64,000 nt of DNA from Mycolicibacterium peregrinum (lineage in GTDB: Bacteria > Actinomycetota > Actinomycetes > Mycobacteriales > Mycobacteriaceae): assembly GCF_002102345.1 (NCBI RefSeq), contig NZ_LQPP01000029.1:124001-188000 (forward strand). Reading direction: 5' to 3'. Shown in pieces: positions 39,457 to 49,038 of the stretch. Made by a program: the position numbers and the translations under genes. The notes under the pieces were generated by a model. The model did no database searches. It was not told where the DNA came from and worked only from the letters and a program-made list of their open reading frames with translations. How positions within the stretch are numbered: the stretch's first letter is position 1; each line of letters opens with the position of its first letter.

Positions 39457-40395
39457 TCAGAATGCCAAGGGATGCGCGAACTTCGCCCGCAGTATCGCGC
39501 CGATCTCCGCCAAGGCCAGGCGGCCCCGCGCGGTGGCGTCCGAGCGCATCAGAAAGCCGTGGTACATACCGGGGTAGCGTGTGACGGTGGTCTGCACGCC
39601 CGCATCGCGCAGGCGTCCGGCGTAGCGCTCACCCCAATCGCGGATCGGGTCACACTCCCCGGTCACGACGATCGCCGGCGGCAGACCACGAAGCTCGGTC
39701 GCATACGCCGGGACCTGATACGCATCGCGCGGTGAGCCGCCACGGTCGACCAGTTCATGCATGTAGACGATGTCCTCATGCCGAAGCAGGGGGGCGTCGG
39801 GCATTGAGGTGATCGATGCTGCACCCATGTCGCGATCCAGACCGGGATAGAGCAACACCTGGGCGAATATTCGTGGACCGCCATGATCGCGGGCCGCCAA
39901 TGCCACTGCCGCAGCAAGCGATCCGCCGGCGCTGTCGCCGACAATTGCCAGTCGCCTTACGTCGAGGTTCAGTTCGTCGGCATGGGCGGCAACCCATTCC
40001 GTGGCCGCGTAGGCGTCGTCGAATTGCGCTGGTGGCGGCGATTCCGGTGCGAGTCGATATTCGACCGCCGCCACGGCGGCGCCGCTGGCCTTCGCCAGTT
40101 CGCGGGCGAGCGGCTCGAACGAATGGTTCGAGCCCATCACGAGCCCGCCGCCATGTAGGTAGACGAGTACCGGCAGCCCGGGCTCGGGTCTGGGCCGATA
40201 GAGGCGTAGCGGTATCGGACCGCCCGGGCCCGTGGCCGTCAGGTCTTCGATGCCCGCCATTGCCGGCATATCGGGCAGCGGTGCGGATTCGAGGCCGGCC
40301 CGCACGGACGGCAGGCCGCGGGCCCTCATGGGAGCGATCTCGCCGAACAAAGAAACTCGTGCGGCGGCGTCGGGATCCAGTGGTGGATAGGTCAT
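39457..40395 (-). CDS. HSL-family alpha/beta hydrolase (esterase) (1)
   Basis: 312 residues. The hormone-sensitive-lipase family signature HGGGL (YLHGGGLVMGS), nucleophile VGDSAGGSLA, Asp in GECDPIRDWGE and His in YPGMYHGFLM are all present. It probably hydrolyses short acyl or lactone esters. It begins 1 base after the SDR (2) stop, so it ends the nine-gene minus-strand block. In a Baeyer-Villiger scheme it would hydrolyse the ester made by the divergent BVMO; that link is inference. Confidence 0.93.
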   Translation of the reverse strand: MTYPPLDPDAAARVSLFGEIAPMRARGLPSVRAGLESAPLPDMPAMAGIEDLTATGPGGPIPLRLYRPRPEPGLPVLVYLHGGGLVMGSNHSFEPLARELAKASGAAVAAVEYRLAPESPPPAQFDDAYAATEWVAAHADELNLDVRRLAIVGDSAGGSLAAAVALAARDHGGPRIFAQVLLYPGLDRDMGAASITSMPDAPLLRHEDIVYMHELVDRGGSPRDAYQVPAYATELRGLPPAIVVTGECDPIRDWGERYAGRLRDAGVQTTVTRYPGMYHGFLMRSDATARGRLALAEIGAILRAKFAHPLAF

Positions 40396-40396
40396 T

Positions 40397-41260
40397 TCAG
40401 GTCTGTGCGGGATCGAAACGGCGCTCGGTCCGTAACCGGGGAGCGTCTTGGTTGCTCAACACCCGGGCCCGCTCGGCCATCGCCGAGCCGACGTAATCGG
40501 GTTGGGTGAGCAGATAGAACCGGCCATCGGCGGCCTGCTCGAACACCACCTCGGCTGCGGCCAGCGGATCCATCGCCTCGGCCTTGATGTCGAGCATGGC
40601 GGCGCGTTGTCCTTCGGCCGCAGCGGCATCGCCGGACTGGACCCCGCCGGCCGATTCGAAGATGTCGGACACCACGGCACCTGGTAGCACCGCCTGCACG
40701 TGCACATGGTGGTCATGGCCGGCGGATTGCACTTCCAGATGCAGACATTCGGTCAGGGCCAGAACGGCGTGCTTGCTCATGATGTAGGGCGCCTGCAACG
40801 GGACGACGGCCACCCCGCCGATCGAGGACAGGTTCCATACCCAGGCAGGTGCGTCGGCGGCCATCATCTTCGGCAGGAATGCCTTGACGCCGTGGAACAC
40901 TCCGCTGATGTTGACGTCGACGACGCGTTGCCAGTTGTCGACCGGGGTGTCCCACAGATATCCGAACTGCTCGATGCCTGCGTTGTTCACCAACAGGCGT
41001 ACCGGACCGAGTTCGCGGTAGACGTTGTCTGCCATCGCCTGCACCGCAGCGGCATCACGAACATCGCAGACCACGTCGGTCGCCATCCCGCCGGCGGCCA
41101 CAATCTCATCGCGTAGATCCGCGACGGCATCGGCGTTGATGTCGACCAGCACCACCGTCATACCCAACCGGCTGGCATGCCGCGCGAGGCCGGCGCCGAT
41201 CCCGGCGCCGGCACCTGTGATGACGGCGACCCCGCCGCCGAAGACCTCTGCGGCGTTCAC
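40397..41260 (-). CDS. Short-chain dehydrogenase/reductase (2)
   Basis: 287 residues. NAD(P) motif ITGAGAGIGAGLARH (about residues 14-28), then VDINAD favouring NAD(H), NNAGIEQFG, catalytic Ser in LSSIGGVAVV, and Tyr-Lys in YIMSKHAVLAL. A longer than usual C-terminus (EQAADGRFYLLTQPDYVGSAM) is typical of the SDR subgroup often annotated in steroid or terpene loci. GTG 41260 overlaps the NTF2-like stop by four bases. Likely an alcohol/ketone interconversion. Confidence 0.92.
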   Translation of the reverse strand: MNAAEVFGGGVAVITGAGAGIGAGLARHASRLGMTVVLVDINADAVADLRDEIVAAGGMATDVVCDVRDAAAVQAMADNVYRELGPVRLLVNNAGIEQFGYLWDTPVDNWQRVVDVNISGVFHGVKAFLPKMMAADAPAWVWNLSSIGGVAVVPLQAPYIMSKHAVLALTECLHLEVQSAGHDHHVHVQAVLPGAVVSDIFESAGGVQSGDAAAAEGQRAAMLDIKAEAMDPLAAAEVVFEQAADGRFYLLTQPDYVGSAMAERARVLSNQDAPRLRTERRFDPAQT

Positions 41261-41763
41261 GCGGAATGGGCGCCGGCGACCGACGTTGTGATGGACGAGG
41301 CCTTGGCGGTGTGCTCGGCGAACGGGACCGAGTCCTCGGCGTCGAGCACGACATTCAGCGAGGTGAAGACCAGACCGTCGTCCGACTGCCGGATCCCGGC
41401 ATCGACGACTCCGCTGGACACCGCGAACGGAACGTTGTTGGTGATCTGGTTGACGAACAGGTAGAAACGGACGTTGGTGACCGCGCCGTCGGCTCCGGTG
41501 CGGAAGACGTTGGTGGCGTGATGACGGCACGGGTACGGGTTCTCGTTGCGGTGCTCGATGAGCCAGGCCAGGGTCTCGGCCTTACCGTGCAGTTCTGCAG
41601 CCAGCAGGTGCTCGAACGGGCAGGCCCCGGAGTCCGAGCGGCTCAGGTACTCCATCTCGTCGGCGAGACGGGCGCCCACTTCATCGAAGTGGCCCTGGTC
41701 GTAGTGGTACCAGAAACCGGAGATGAACTCTTGGACATCGGACAGGGCGATCTGGTTGCTCAT
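41257..41763 (-). CDS. NTF2/SnoaL-like protein
   Basis: 168 residues, NTF2-like: VQEFISGFWYHYDQGHFDEV, CRHHATNVFRTG and VRFYLFVNQITNNVPFAVSSG. Similar proteins occur as small dehydratase/isomerase-like or ring-hydroxylating-dioxygenase beta-like subunits. No active-site residue can be named with confidence. The stop overlaps the SDR (2) start. There is a 68-base gap to the upstream acyl-CoA dehydrogenase. Confidence 0.85.
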   Translation of the reverse strand: MSNQIALSDVQEFISGFWYHYDQGHFDEVGARLADEMEYLSRSDSGACPFEHLLAAELHGKAETLAWLIEHRNENPYPCRHHATNVFRTGADGAVTNVRFYLFVNQITNNVPFAVSSGVVDAGIRQSDDGLVFTSLNVVLDAEDSVPFAEHTAKASSITTSVAGAHSA

Positions 41764-41831
41764 GCCGGCAGTCAACCCGTGATGTGGCGCCGGTAACAGC
41801 ACCGGTGACCGGTCAGCGGAACACCAAACCG

Positions 41832-42893
41832 CTAGGCGCCCGCGATCAACGACCAGAGCTGTTGTCCGCCTGCGGCAACAGCTGCCGCGGCGACCCGGTC
41901 ATCCCAGAAGCGCACGGAGCCGAATTCCGAGCGCCACGCCAGAGCTGCGCGGGTGTACTCATGCAGCCGATGCTCGTGGGTCGTGCCGATCGCGCCGTGC
42001 ACCTGGTGCGCGTTGCGGGTCACGACCGAGGCGGCATGCCCGGCGCACGATCGCGCGGTAGCGATCTGGAAGTCCAGTTGAGCTGACTGCCAGTCCGTTC
42101 CGATGGCAGTGTGCAGAGCAGCCTCGGTGGCGGCCCGCGCCAGCGCCGACTCTGCTGCCGCATCCGAGATCAGGTTCTGAATCGCCTGGAACTTCGCCAG
42201 CGGGCGCCCGAACTGCACCCGCGACGCCACGTGTTCGATCGACAGCGCCACAGCGCGATCGAGCGCCGCGCACACCTGAATCGCGCGTACCATCGCGGAC
42301 TTTCGGCCGAGCTGCTCCACCAGGTCGGCGGGCACCGGATGACCGGCGATTTCGGTGGTGTAGACGGTGATGGTGTCGCGCGGCTCGCCGATCAGGTTGG
42401 TGCCCATGTGAAGCGACAGTTCCGTGGTGTCGAACTCGGTGAGCCGGAATTCGTCGCCGGCCGGCCAGAGCACGACGACCCTTTCTGCGTCAGCGGCCCA
42501 CGGCACAGGTGTGGTGGATTCGCCGCTGCGTGGCACCACATGCACCGTTCGCACGGCGTCATCGACGGGTCGGCAGAGGGTCTCCAACAGCCAACAGGCC
42601 AGCAGGTCGTGTTCGGCCAGTGGGATGCGGACACCGTGACGGACTGCGGCACTGAGCAACTCAGCTGCCTCGAGCCAACCTGCGCCGCTGCCGCCGGATT
42701 CCTCGGCGCCGGTCAGCCGGACCAGACCGAGGGAGTCGAGCCGCTGCCACAGCTCGCGGTCATAGGTCACGCGCTCACCCGGGCGCACCGGGCCTGCGGT
42801 CTGGCGGTACTCGGCAAAGACGTCGTCCATCATGGCCGCGAGATCGGGGTCCACCGCCGACAGCGTGCTGACAGCGAGTTCAGTTGTGTTCAT
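41832..42893 (-). CDS. Acyl-CoA dehydrogenase, small (partner) subunit
   Basis: 353 residues, acyl-CoA dehydrogenase fold but atypical. The N-terminal region fits (WQRLDSLGLVRLTGAEESGG), but the substrate and FAD motifs of the middle domain are weak, and the C-terminal domain (VCAALDRAVALSIEHVASRVQFGRPLAKFQ) lacks the usual GGTxEIxR segment. Such shortened FadEs pair with a full-size partner as alpha2beta2 heterotetramers in steroid beta-oxidation. Its ATG overlaps the stop of the full-size acyl-CoA dehydrogenase, supporting that arrangement. Confidence 0.88.
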   Translation of the reverse strand: MNTTELAVSTLSAVDPDLAAMMDDVFAEYRQTAGPVRPGERVTYDRELWQRLDSLGLVRLTGAEESGGSGAGWLEAAELLSAAVRHGVRIPLAEHDLLACWLLETLCRPVDDAVRTVHVVPRSGESTTPVPWAADAERVVVLWPAGDEFRLTEFDTTELSLHMGTNLIGEPRDTITVYTTEIAGHPVPADLVEQLGRKSAMVRAIQVCAALDRAVALSIEHVASRVQFGRPLAKFQAIQNLISDAAAESALARAATEAALHTAIGTDWQSAQLDFQIATARSCAGHAASVVTRNAHQVHGAIGTTHEHRLHEYTRAALAWRSEFGSVRFWDDRVAAAAVAAGGQQLWSLIAGA

Positions 42894-44005
42894 CGCAAAC
42901 CCAATCCCCGCGCGATGACTCCGCGCAGTACCTCGTTGGTTCCGCCGCGCAACGTGAAGCCGGGGCGCTGGTCCACCGCGGTGGCCACCAGGTGCGCCCA
43001 CTCGGCCTCCGTCGCGGCGTCATCTCCGTTCTGCCGGTCTGCGTAGTCGGCGATGTCGCCTTCGACCGTGGTGCCGAGGACCTTGACGACGGCTGCCGGA
43101 ACATCGGGATTCTCACCGCGTTCCAGGGCGCCGGCCACCGCAGTTGACATGTGATGGAGACCGGCGACGCGCGCGACCAGACGGCCCAATTCGGGATCAT
43201 CTGACGTGTTTTCGAGCGCGCGGGCCAGCAGGGGGAACGTCGACAGGAATCTCTCCGGCCCGCTGCGCTCGAAGCTCAGTTCTGAGGTGACCTGGGTCCA
43301 GCCGTGGCCGATCTCGCCGAAGACCATGGCATCGGGAACGAACACCTCGTCGAGCACGACCTCGTTGAAGTGATGCCCGCCGTTCATCGAGATGATCGGG
43401 CGGACCTGCACGCCCGGGGCGCGCAGGTCGACGATGAACTGGCTCAACCCGGCATGCCGGTGCGACGGATCGACCGGTTCGGTGCGGGCCAGCACGATGA
43501 AGGCATGAGCGCGGTGCGCCCCCGAGGTCCACACCTTGGTACCGGTGATCGACCACCCGCCGTCGACCCGTACCGCACGGGTGCGGACACTGGCCAGATC
43601 CGAGCCGGAATCCGGTTCGCTCATCCCGATTCCGAAGAAACACTCGCCGGCCACGATGCGAGGTAAGAATTCTGACTTCTGCTCTTCGGTCCCGTACTTC
43701 AGCAGCGACGGCACGATCTGGCGGTCGGCGATCCAGTGCGCGGCCACCGGTGCCCCGGCAGCCAGCAGTTCTTCGGTGACGACGAACCGTTCCTGAAACG
43801 AGCGGCCATGGCCGCCGTAATGGACGGGAACCGTCATGCCCAGCCAGCCCTGCTTCGCCAGGGACGCGGTGAAACTTTCGTCCCATCCGCACAACCACGA
43901 ATCGATCAACGGCGTGAACGCGCCGGCGGCCAACTGGTCGGCCACGAAGCCACGGACTTCCCGGCGTAACTCGTCCAGGTGTGCGCCGGTCACGGTGTCC
44001 GCCAC
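42890..44005 (-). CDS. Acyl-CoA dehydrogenase, catalytic-type subunit
   Basis: 371 residues. Canonical FadE motifs are present: GMSEPDSGSDLASVRTRA (FAD/acyl-binding), GTKVWTSGAHRAHAFIVLARTE, SFERSGPERFL and the C-terminal FTLRGGTNEVLRGVIARGLGL. It desaturates an acyl-CoA at the alpha,beta position. GTG 44005 overlaps the hydratase stop by 16 bases; a GTG at 43993 would give an exact GTGA overlap and is equally likely. It probably pairs with the shorter downstream dehydrogenase. Confidence 0.93.
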   Translation of the reverse strand: MADTVTGAHLDELRREVRGFVADQLAAGAFTPLIDSWLCGWDESFTASLAKQGWLGMTVPVHYGGHGRSFQERFVVTEELLAAGAPVAAHWIADRQIVPSLLKYGTEEQKSEFLPRIVAGECFFGIGMSEPDSGSDLASVRTRAVRVDGGWSITGTKVWTSGAHRAHAFIVLARTEPVDPSHRHAGLSQFIVDLRAPGVQVRPIISMNGGHHFNEVVLDEVFVPDAMVFGEIGHGWTQVTSELSFERSGPERFLSTFPLLARALENTSDDPELGRLVARVAGLHHMSTAVAGALERGENPDVPAAVVKVLGTTVEGDIADYADRQNGDDAATEAEWAHLVATAVDQRPGFTLRGGTNEVLRGVIARGLGLR

Positions 44006-44766
44006 TTCGCGATGCGCCGTTGGTGCTCGACGTCGTGGTGGGCCAGCGGTTGCATGGCCGCCGCCATGGAGAGCGTCGATTCCAGGGAGCCGGTCGTCGA
44101 TTCCTGCAACAGGCGCTTGGCCATCCGCAGCGCGTGTGGCGGGTTGACCGCGATCCGGTCTGCCAGCACCCGCGCTTCAGTCAGGAGATCCTCGTGGGGT
44201 ACCACTCGGCTGACGAGTCCCCATTCCAGCGCCGTTGCGGCGTCGATCCGTTCGCCGGTAAACGTGAGCTCGGCGGCGCGCGCGTAGCCGATGGCGCGCG
44301 GCAGGAACCAGGTGCCCCCATCGCCCGGGATGAGGCCGAGCTGCACGAAGCTCTCGGCGAAGGATGCGCGCTCGGAGGCAATCCTGATGTCGCACATCAT
44401 CGCCAGATCGCACCCGGCGCCGATGGCGGCGCCGTTGACCGCAGCGATCAGCGGGACTTCGAGCCGACCCAGGGCACGTGGAATCCGTTGGATCCCATCG
44501 ATGTAGGCCCGTCGCTGGTCGATGGCATCCAGACCGAACATGCCCCGACGGTCGGCCATCTCCTTGACATTGCCGCCGGCGGAGAAGATCTTGCCCGCAC
44601 CGGTGAGGATGACCGCACCCACGGTGTTGTCGGCGTTGACCGCATCGACTTTGTCCTCGAACGCGGCGATGACGTCCTTACCGGTGATGGCATTGCCGAC
44701 GTCGGGAAGGGCGATCGTCCAGATTTGCACCGGTCCGTCGGTGTGGACGTCGAGCGGTGAGGTCAC
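43990..44766 (-). CDS. Enoyl-CoA hydratase/isomerase family protein
   Basis: 258 residues, crotonase fold. The oxyanion-hole segments are KIFSAGGNVKEMADRRG and NGAAIGAGCDLAMMCDIRIA. At the place of the first catalytic Glu of classical hydratases there is Phe (FAESFVQLGLIPGDGG), while an Asp follows in PGDGG. It may therefore be an isomerase or other crotonase rather than a standard hydratase. The start is GTG 44766, overlapping the aldehyde dehydrogenase stop. Confidence 0.9.
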   Translation of the reverse strand: MTSPLDVHTDGPVQIWTIALPDVGNAITGKDVIAAFEDKVDAVNADNTVGAVILTGAGKIFSAGGNVKEMADRRGMFGLDAIDQRRAYIDGIQRIPRALGRLEVPLIAAVNGAAIGAGCDLAMMCDIRIASERASFAESFVQLGLIPGDGGTWFLPRAIGYARAAELTFTGERIDAATALEWGLVSRVVPHEDLLTEARVLADRIAVNPPHALRMAKRLLQESTTGSLESTLSMAAAMQPLAHHDVEHQRRIAKWRTP

Positions 44767-46193
44767 GCACGCTCCTTGAGCTGAAGGGATTTGGTCTGGA
44801 GGTACTCCTCGAAGCCGAACCGGCCCAGTTCACGGCCGATCCCGGACTTCTTGTACCCGCCGAACGGGGCGGTGGGGTTGTAGGCGCCGCCGTTGATGTC
44901 GAGCTGGCCGGTCTGCACCTGACGGGCGAAGGCGATGGCGTCGTCGTCGGTGGCGGCCCACACCGCGCCCGACAGGCCATAGGCGGTGCCATTGGCGATG
45001 CGCAGTGCATCGTCGGCATCGGTGAAGGGCGTCACGGCCAGCACGGGGCCGAACACTTCTTCCTGACCGAGTTCGGAGTCGGGATCCACATCGGCGAAAA
45101 CTGTTGGTGCCACGTAGTACCCGACGTCGCGGATCGGTTCCGCGCCGCCGATCAGGAGCCGGGCACCGTCACGCTGGGCGCGCTCGATGAAGCCACGCAC
45201 CGAGTCGAATTGCGACCGCGACGCCGAGGGTCCGATCCGGGTCGCCGGGTCGCGCGGATCACCCACGGTGTAGCGGCCCACAGCCGATTCGATCAGGTCC
45301 AGCGCCTCGCCATATCGATTCTGCGGCACCAGCATCCTGGTCCACGCCATGCAGGTCTGCCCGCCGTTGAGGAAGGCATTGCCCACCCCGACCTTGACCG
45401 CAGTCGCCAGATCAGCGCCGTCGAGGATGACGTTGGCCGACTTGCCGCCGAGCTCGAGGGCAACCTTCTTGATCGACTGGCCTGCCAGTTCTCCGACGCG
45501 TGCACCCACACCGGTGGACCCGGTGAACGAGACGAAGTCGACGTCGGGATGTGAGGCGAGACGTTCGCCGATCACCCGACCGGGGCCTGAGACGAGGTTG
45601 ATGGTCCCCGGTGGCAGGCCCGCTTCTTCGCAGGCTTCGACGAAGGCGAACACCGAAAGCGGGGCCTCGTTACTGGGTTTGAGCACGACGGGACACCCCG
45701 CGGCGATGGCCGGCAGCACCTTGGCGACCACCTGGTAGAGCGGGTAGTTCCATGGCGTGATGGCCCCGACGACGCCGTAGGGCTCCCTCAGGACCAGCGA
45801 ATTGCCGATGCGCTCTTCGAATTCGAAGGTCTCCAGCACATCGGCGAAGCCTTTGGCCACCGCCAGCGGTACCTGCGTCTGCACCGTCTGCGCGATGCGC
45901 ACGGGGGCGCCCATCTCGGCGGTGATGAGTTCGGCGATGTCGGGTAGGCGCTTTTCCATCGCGGCGATGACCCGCTGCACCCGGTCCCGGCGTTCGTCAA
46001 CGGTGATGAGCGGGTCGAACGCCTGACGGGCCGCGGCCACTGCGGTGTCGACGTCGGCGGCGTCGCCATTGGGCACGTGGCCGATCACGGCTTCGGTCGC
46101 GGGATCGACGACCTCGATGAACCCGTTCCCGGAGGGGGCGGTCCAGCTGCCGTCGATGAACAGTCTGTCGTGTTCGAAAGTGGGCACTGTCAT
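44763..46193 (-). CDS. NAD-dependent aldehyde dehydrogenase
   Basis: 476 residues, the usual ALDH length. It has the cofactor motif FTGSTGVGARVGELA, general-base Glu in ALELGGKSANVI, nucleophile Cys in NGGQTCMAWTR and the closing EEVFGPVLAVTPF. It oxidises an aldehyde to the acid, which the neighbouring CoA ligase could activate. The ATG at 46193 is 12 bases after the alcohol dehydrogenase stop, so alcohol-to-acid oxidation is encoded by adjacent genes. Confidence 0.95.
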   Translation of the reverse strand: MTVPTFEHDRLFIDGSWTAPSGNGFIEVVDPATEAVIGHVPNGDAADVDTAVAAARQAFDPLITVDERRDRVQRVIAAMEKRLPDIAELITAEMGAPVRIAQTVQTQVPLAVAKGFADVLETFEFEERIGNSLVLREPYGVVGAITPWNYPLYQVVAKVLPAIAAGCPVVLKPSNEAPLSVFAFVEACEEAGLPPGTINLVSGPGRVIGERLASHPDVDFVSFTGSTGVGARVGELAGQSIKKVALELGGKSANVILDGADLATAVKVGVGNAFLNGGQTCMAWTRMLVPQNRYGEALDLIESAVGRYTVGDPRDPATRIGPSASRSQFDSVRGFIERAQRDGARLLIGGAEPIRDVGYYVAPTVFADVDPDSELGQEEVFGPVLAVTPFTDADDALRIANGTAYGLSGAVWAATDDDAIAFARQVQTGQLDINGGAYNPTAPFGGYKKSGIGRELGRFGFEEYLQTKSLQLKERA

Positions 46194-46205
46194 CCTTACC
46201 TGGGT

Positions 46206-47339
46206 TTATGGTGCGATGCTGGCGCGGATATCGCGCTTGCCATCGGCCGCGGTGAACGCTTCGTTGATGTCGTCGAGTGAGTACGACGCCGCGGCGAGTC
46301 GCTCGAACGGCAGCTGGTGCTGATAGCGGTCGAGGAAGGTCAACGCGCGGGACAGGACTGCCGGGTCATAAAGCGAGACCCCGACCATGGTCTTGTTGGT
46401 GAAGACGAACCGTGACGGGTCGAACGCGAAGGTCTTGCCGATGTTGATGTTGCCGATCTCGACGTAGCGGCCGAACTGGGCGAGCATCTGGAGACCTTCG
46501 TCGATGGCCGACGGATGTCCGACAACCTCGACCACCACGTCGGCGCCCTGGCCGTCGGTCAACTTGCGTACTGCTTTGGCGCGGTCCTTGGGCGTGGTGA
46601 CCTCGTTGAGGTCGATCACCGAGTCGGCTCCGAATGCCGTTGCCAGCTCCAATCTTTCGGGCACTCCGTCGATGGCGATGACGTTGGCTGCCCCGCGTGC
46701 TTTGGCCACGGCCACCGCGTAGAGACCGAGTGCGCCGGCTCCCTGAACCACGACGTGCTCACCGAGCTGCAGGTCGACGCGTTCAAGTCCATACATGACC
46801 TGTGACAGCGCACAGTTCGCACCCGCGGCGATGTCATCGCTCAGAGTGTCGGGCACCGTGTAGACGACTGCCCCGGCGGGCAACAGGTAGTAGTCGCCGT
46901 AGCCGCCGACAAAGTATGGCGGTTCGTCGGCGCGGCCCAACATCGCCATTTTCAGGTTCAGGCAGGCGTTACGGCGCCCCGCCAGACAGTTGCGGCACTG
47001 GTGGCAGCAGTAGAAGTACGGGAACACCACCCGGGTGCCTTCGGCCAGGGATTTGCCATTGGAGTCGGCGGTTACTCCGTCACCCAGCACCTCGATGGCG
47101 CCGACCATCTCGTGACCCAGGACGGTGGGTAGTTGTCCACCCAAGCCGCGGGTGGCGAAGGTGCCATGCCAGGCATGCACATCTGAACCGCAGATGTTCG
47201 TCCGCAGAACACGGACCAGAATCTCTCCGGGCCCGACGTCAGGCAGCGTCACCGTTTCGATCTGAAATGGTTTGCCGGGTTCGTCGAAGCGCGCGATGCG
47301 TCCGGTTCGAGAGGTGTTGGCGTGAGATTTGGAGTGCAC
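46206..47339 (-). CDS. Zinc-dependent alcohol dehydrogenase (MDR family)
   Basis: 377 residues. Catalytic zinc ligands are Cys in NICGSDVHAW and His-Glu in LGHEMVG. The structural zinc Cys cluster is CCHQCRNCLAGRRNAC, and the NAD motif is VQGAGALGLYAVAVAKARG. Medium-chain dehydrogenase oxidising a primary or secondary alcohol. GTG 47339. It lies 9 bases downstream of the acyl-CoA ligase gene. Confidence 0.93.
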   Translation of the reverse strand: MHSKSHANTSRTGRIARFDEPGKPFQIETVTLPDVGPGEILVRVLRTNICGSDVHAWHGTFATRGLGGQLPTVLGHEMVGAIEVLGDGVTADSNGKSLAEGTRVVFPYFYCCHQCRNCLAGRRNACLNLKMAMLGRADEPPYFVGGYGDYYLLPAGAVVYTVPDTLSDDIAAGANCALSQVMYGLERVDLQLGEHVVVQGAGALGLYAVAVAKARGAANVIAIDGVPERLELATAFGADSVIDLNEVTTPKDRAKAVRKLTDGQGADVVVEVVGHPSAIDEGLQMLAQFGRYVEIGNINIGKTFAFDPSRFVFTNKTMVGVSLYDPAVLSRALTFLDRYQHQLPFERLAAASYSLDDINEAFTAADGKRDIRASIAP

Positions 47340-47348
47340 AGTGTTCCT

Positions 47349-48935
47349 TCAGTTGCTGGTGGATTCGAGGCTGAATCGCTGTCGCAGATCGCGTTTGAGC
47401 AATTTGCCGCTGGGGTTCTTGGGCAGCGAATCGACGAAGAAGATCTGTTTGGGGGTCTTGAACCCGGCGAGATGGTCACGGCAGTGACGTAGCACCTCGT
47501 CTGCGGTCACGGTGGTGCCGGCGCGAGTCACCACCGCGGCGACGACGGCTTCCACCCAGATCGGGTGCGCCACCCCGAAGACCGCGGCTTCTTCTATCCC
47601 GCTGTGCCGGTAGAGAACTTCCTCGACCTCGCGGCTGGCGACATTCTCGCCGCCGGTTTTGATCATGTCTTTCTTGCGGTCGACGACGTGTAGCAGGCCG
47701 TGCTCGTCGTAGAAGCCCAGGTCGCCGGAATGGAACCAGCCGCCGGCGAAGGCCTGGGCGGTCTTGTCCTCATCGTCGAGGTAGCCCAGCATCAGATGCG
47801 GGCTGCGGTGGGCGATTTCGCCGACGGTGCCGGACTCGACCGGAACATCGTTGTCGTCGAGAATCACGGTTTCGACGTTGACCACAGGTCGGCCGGCCGC
47901 GCCGGCATGAGCGTCCTGCTCGGCAGGCCCCAGGGCGGACGCCAGCGGTGCCATCTCAGTCTGGCCGTAGAAGTTCCACAGCCGCAGATTGGGCAGCCGC
48001 CTGCGCATCTCGTGCAGGATCTCGGTGGGCATCGGTGAGGCGCCGTAGTACCCCTTGCGCAAGCTGGACAGGTCTACCTCGTCGAACACAGGGCTGCGCA
48101 GCAGGCTGATCCACACCGTCGGTGGCGCAAAGTAATTGGTGACGCCGTAGCGCTCGATCGTCCGCAGTACCAGCTCCGGATCCGGCCGAGGCAGGATGAT
48201 GCTGGTGGCACCCAGGTAGATGTCGGTCGCCAGGAAATTATCCAGCTGAGCGCAGTGATACAAGGGCAGCGAATGGATTTCGACGTCGTCGCCGGACATC
48301 GAACCCGCCACGATGGTGCTGATGTACTGCCACATCAAGCTGCGACTGCTGTGCATCACGCCCTTGGGCCGGGATTCGGTGCCGCTGGTGTACATCACCC
48401 GCAGCAGCTGATCGTCGTCGATTCGGATGTCCGGCACGTCCGCGGCCGTGGTGAGCCATTCGGCGAAATCAGGCCAGTCGCCGGGGCATGTCTGGCCGGA
48501 GGGGACGAGTACTGCCTTCGTGCGGACTGCTGTCCCGGCGGCCATGGCCTGTTCGGCCACCGGGATCAGGTCGGCCTCGACGATGAATCCGGCGGCCTGG
48601 CTGTGGCCGAGGATGTACGAGATCTCCTCTGGCATCAGCATGAAATTGATCGGCACCAGCACCACACCGGCGCGGGCGGTGGCGAATGCCAACACCGCGT
48701 ACTGCCAGCAGTTGTGTGACAACAATGCGAGTCGATCACCCGGGAGTAGCCCGTTCTCGTGCAATGCGGCGGCGGCGCGATCCACCAGGTGATCGAACTC
48801 GGCAAAACTCAGAGCGACGTCGCCGTCGATGATGGCTGTCTTCTCAGGTTGCTTACGCGCTGACCGGCGGGGGATATCTGCGAGGCTGTGGCTACGGGCC
48901 CGGGCGATGACGGCGGCAAGGTCGTCGGAATGCAT
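47349..48935 (-). CDS. Acyl-CoA synthetase (FadD-type AMP-binding ligase)
   Basis: 528 residues, ANL superfamily. P-loop-like YTSGTESRPKGVMHSSRSL (residues about 186-204), A5 FYGQTEMAPL, A7 GWFHSGDLGFYDEHG, A8 DRKKDMIKTGGENVAS and the A10 lysine in PKNPSGKLLKRDLR. It activates a carboxylic acid to its CoA thioester. It is the first gene of the nine-gene block and is divergent from the BVMO gene (103-base spacer). The chain or ring substrate is unknown. Confidence 0.93.
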   Translation of the reverse strand: MHSDDLAAVIARARSHSLADIPRRSARKQPEKTAIIDGDVALSFAEFDHLVDRAAAALHENGLLPGDRLALLSHNCWQYAVLAFATARAGVVLVPINFMLMPEEISYILGHSQAAGFIVEADLIPVAEQAMAAGTAVRTKAVLVPSGQTCPGDWPDFAEWLTTAADVPDIRIDDDQLLRVMYTSGTESRPKGVMHSSRSLMWQYISTIVAGSMSGDDVEIHSLPLYHCAQLDNFLATDIYLGATSIILPRPDPELVLRTIERYGVTNYFAPPTVWISLLRSPVFDEVDLSSLRKGYYGASPMPTEILHEMRRRLPNLRLWNFYGQTEMAPLASALGPAEQDAHAGAAGRPVVNVETVILDDNDVPVESGTVGEIAHRSPHLMLGYLDDEDKTAQAFAGGWFHSGDLGFYDEHGLLHVVDRKKDMIKTGGENVASREVEEVLYRHSGIEEAAVFGVAHPIWVEAVVAAVVTRAGTTVTADEVLRHCRDHLAGFKTPKQIFFVDSLPKNPSGKLLKRDLRQRFSLESTSN

Positions 48936-49038
48936 GAACGGCAGAGTAGGCACGCCACCGGCCGCGGCGGTGGTTCGTCTCCCGCTCAGTAGACAGGGAG
49001 GGCGCGGTGCGGGCCCAGATCCTTCGATACTCGAAACC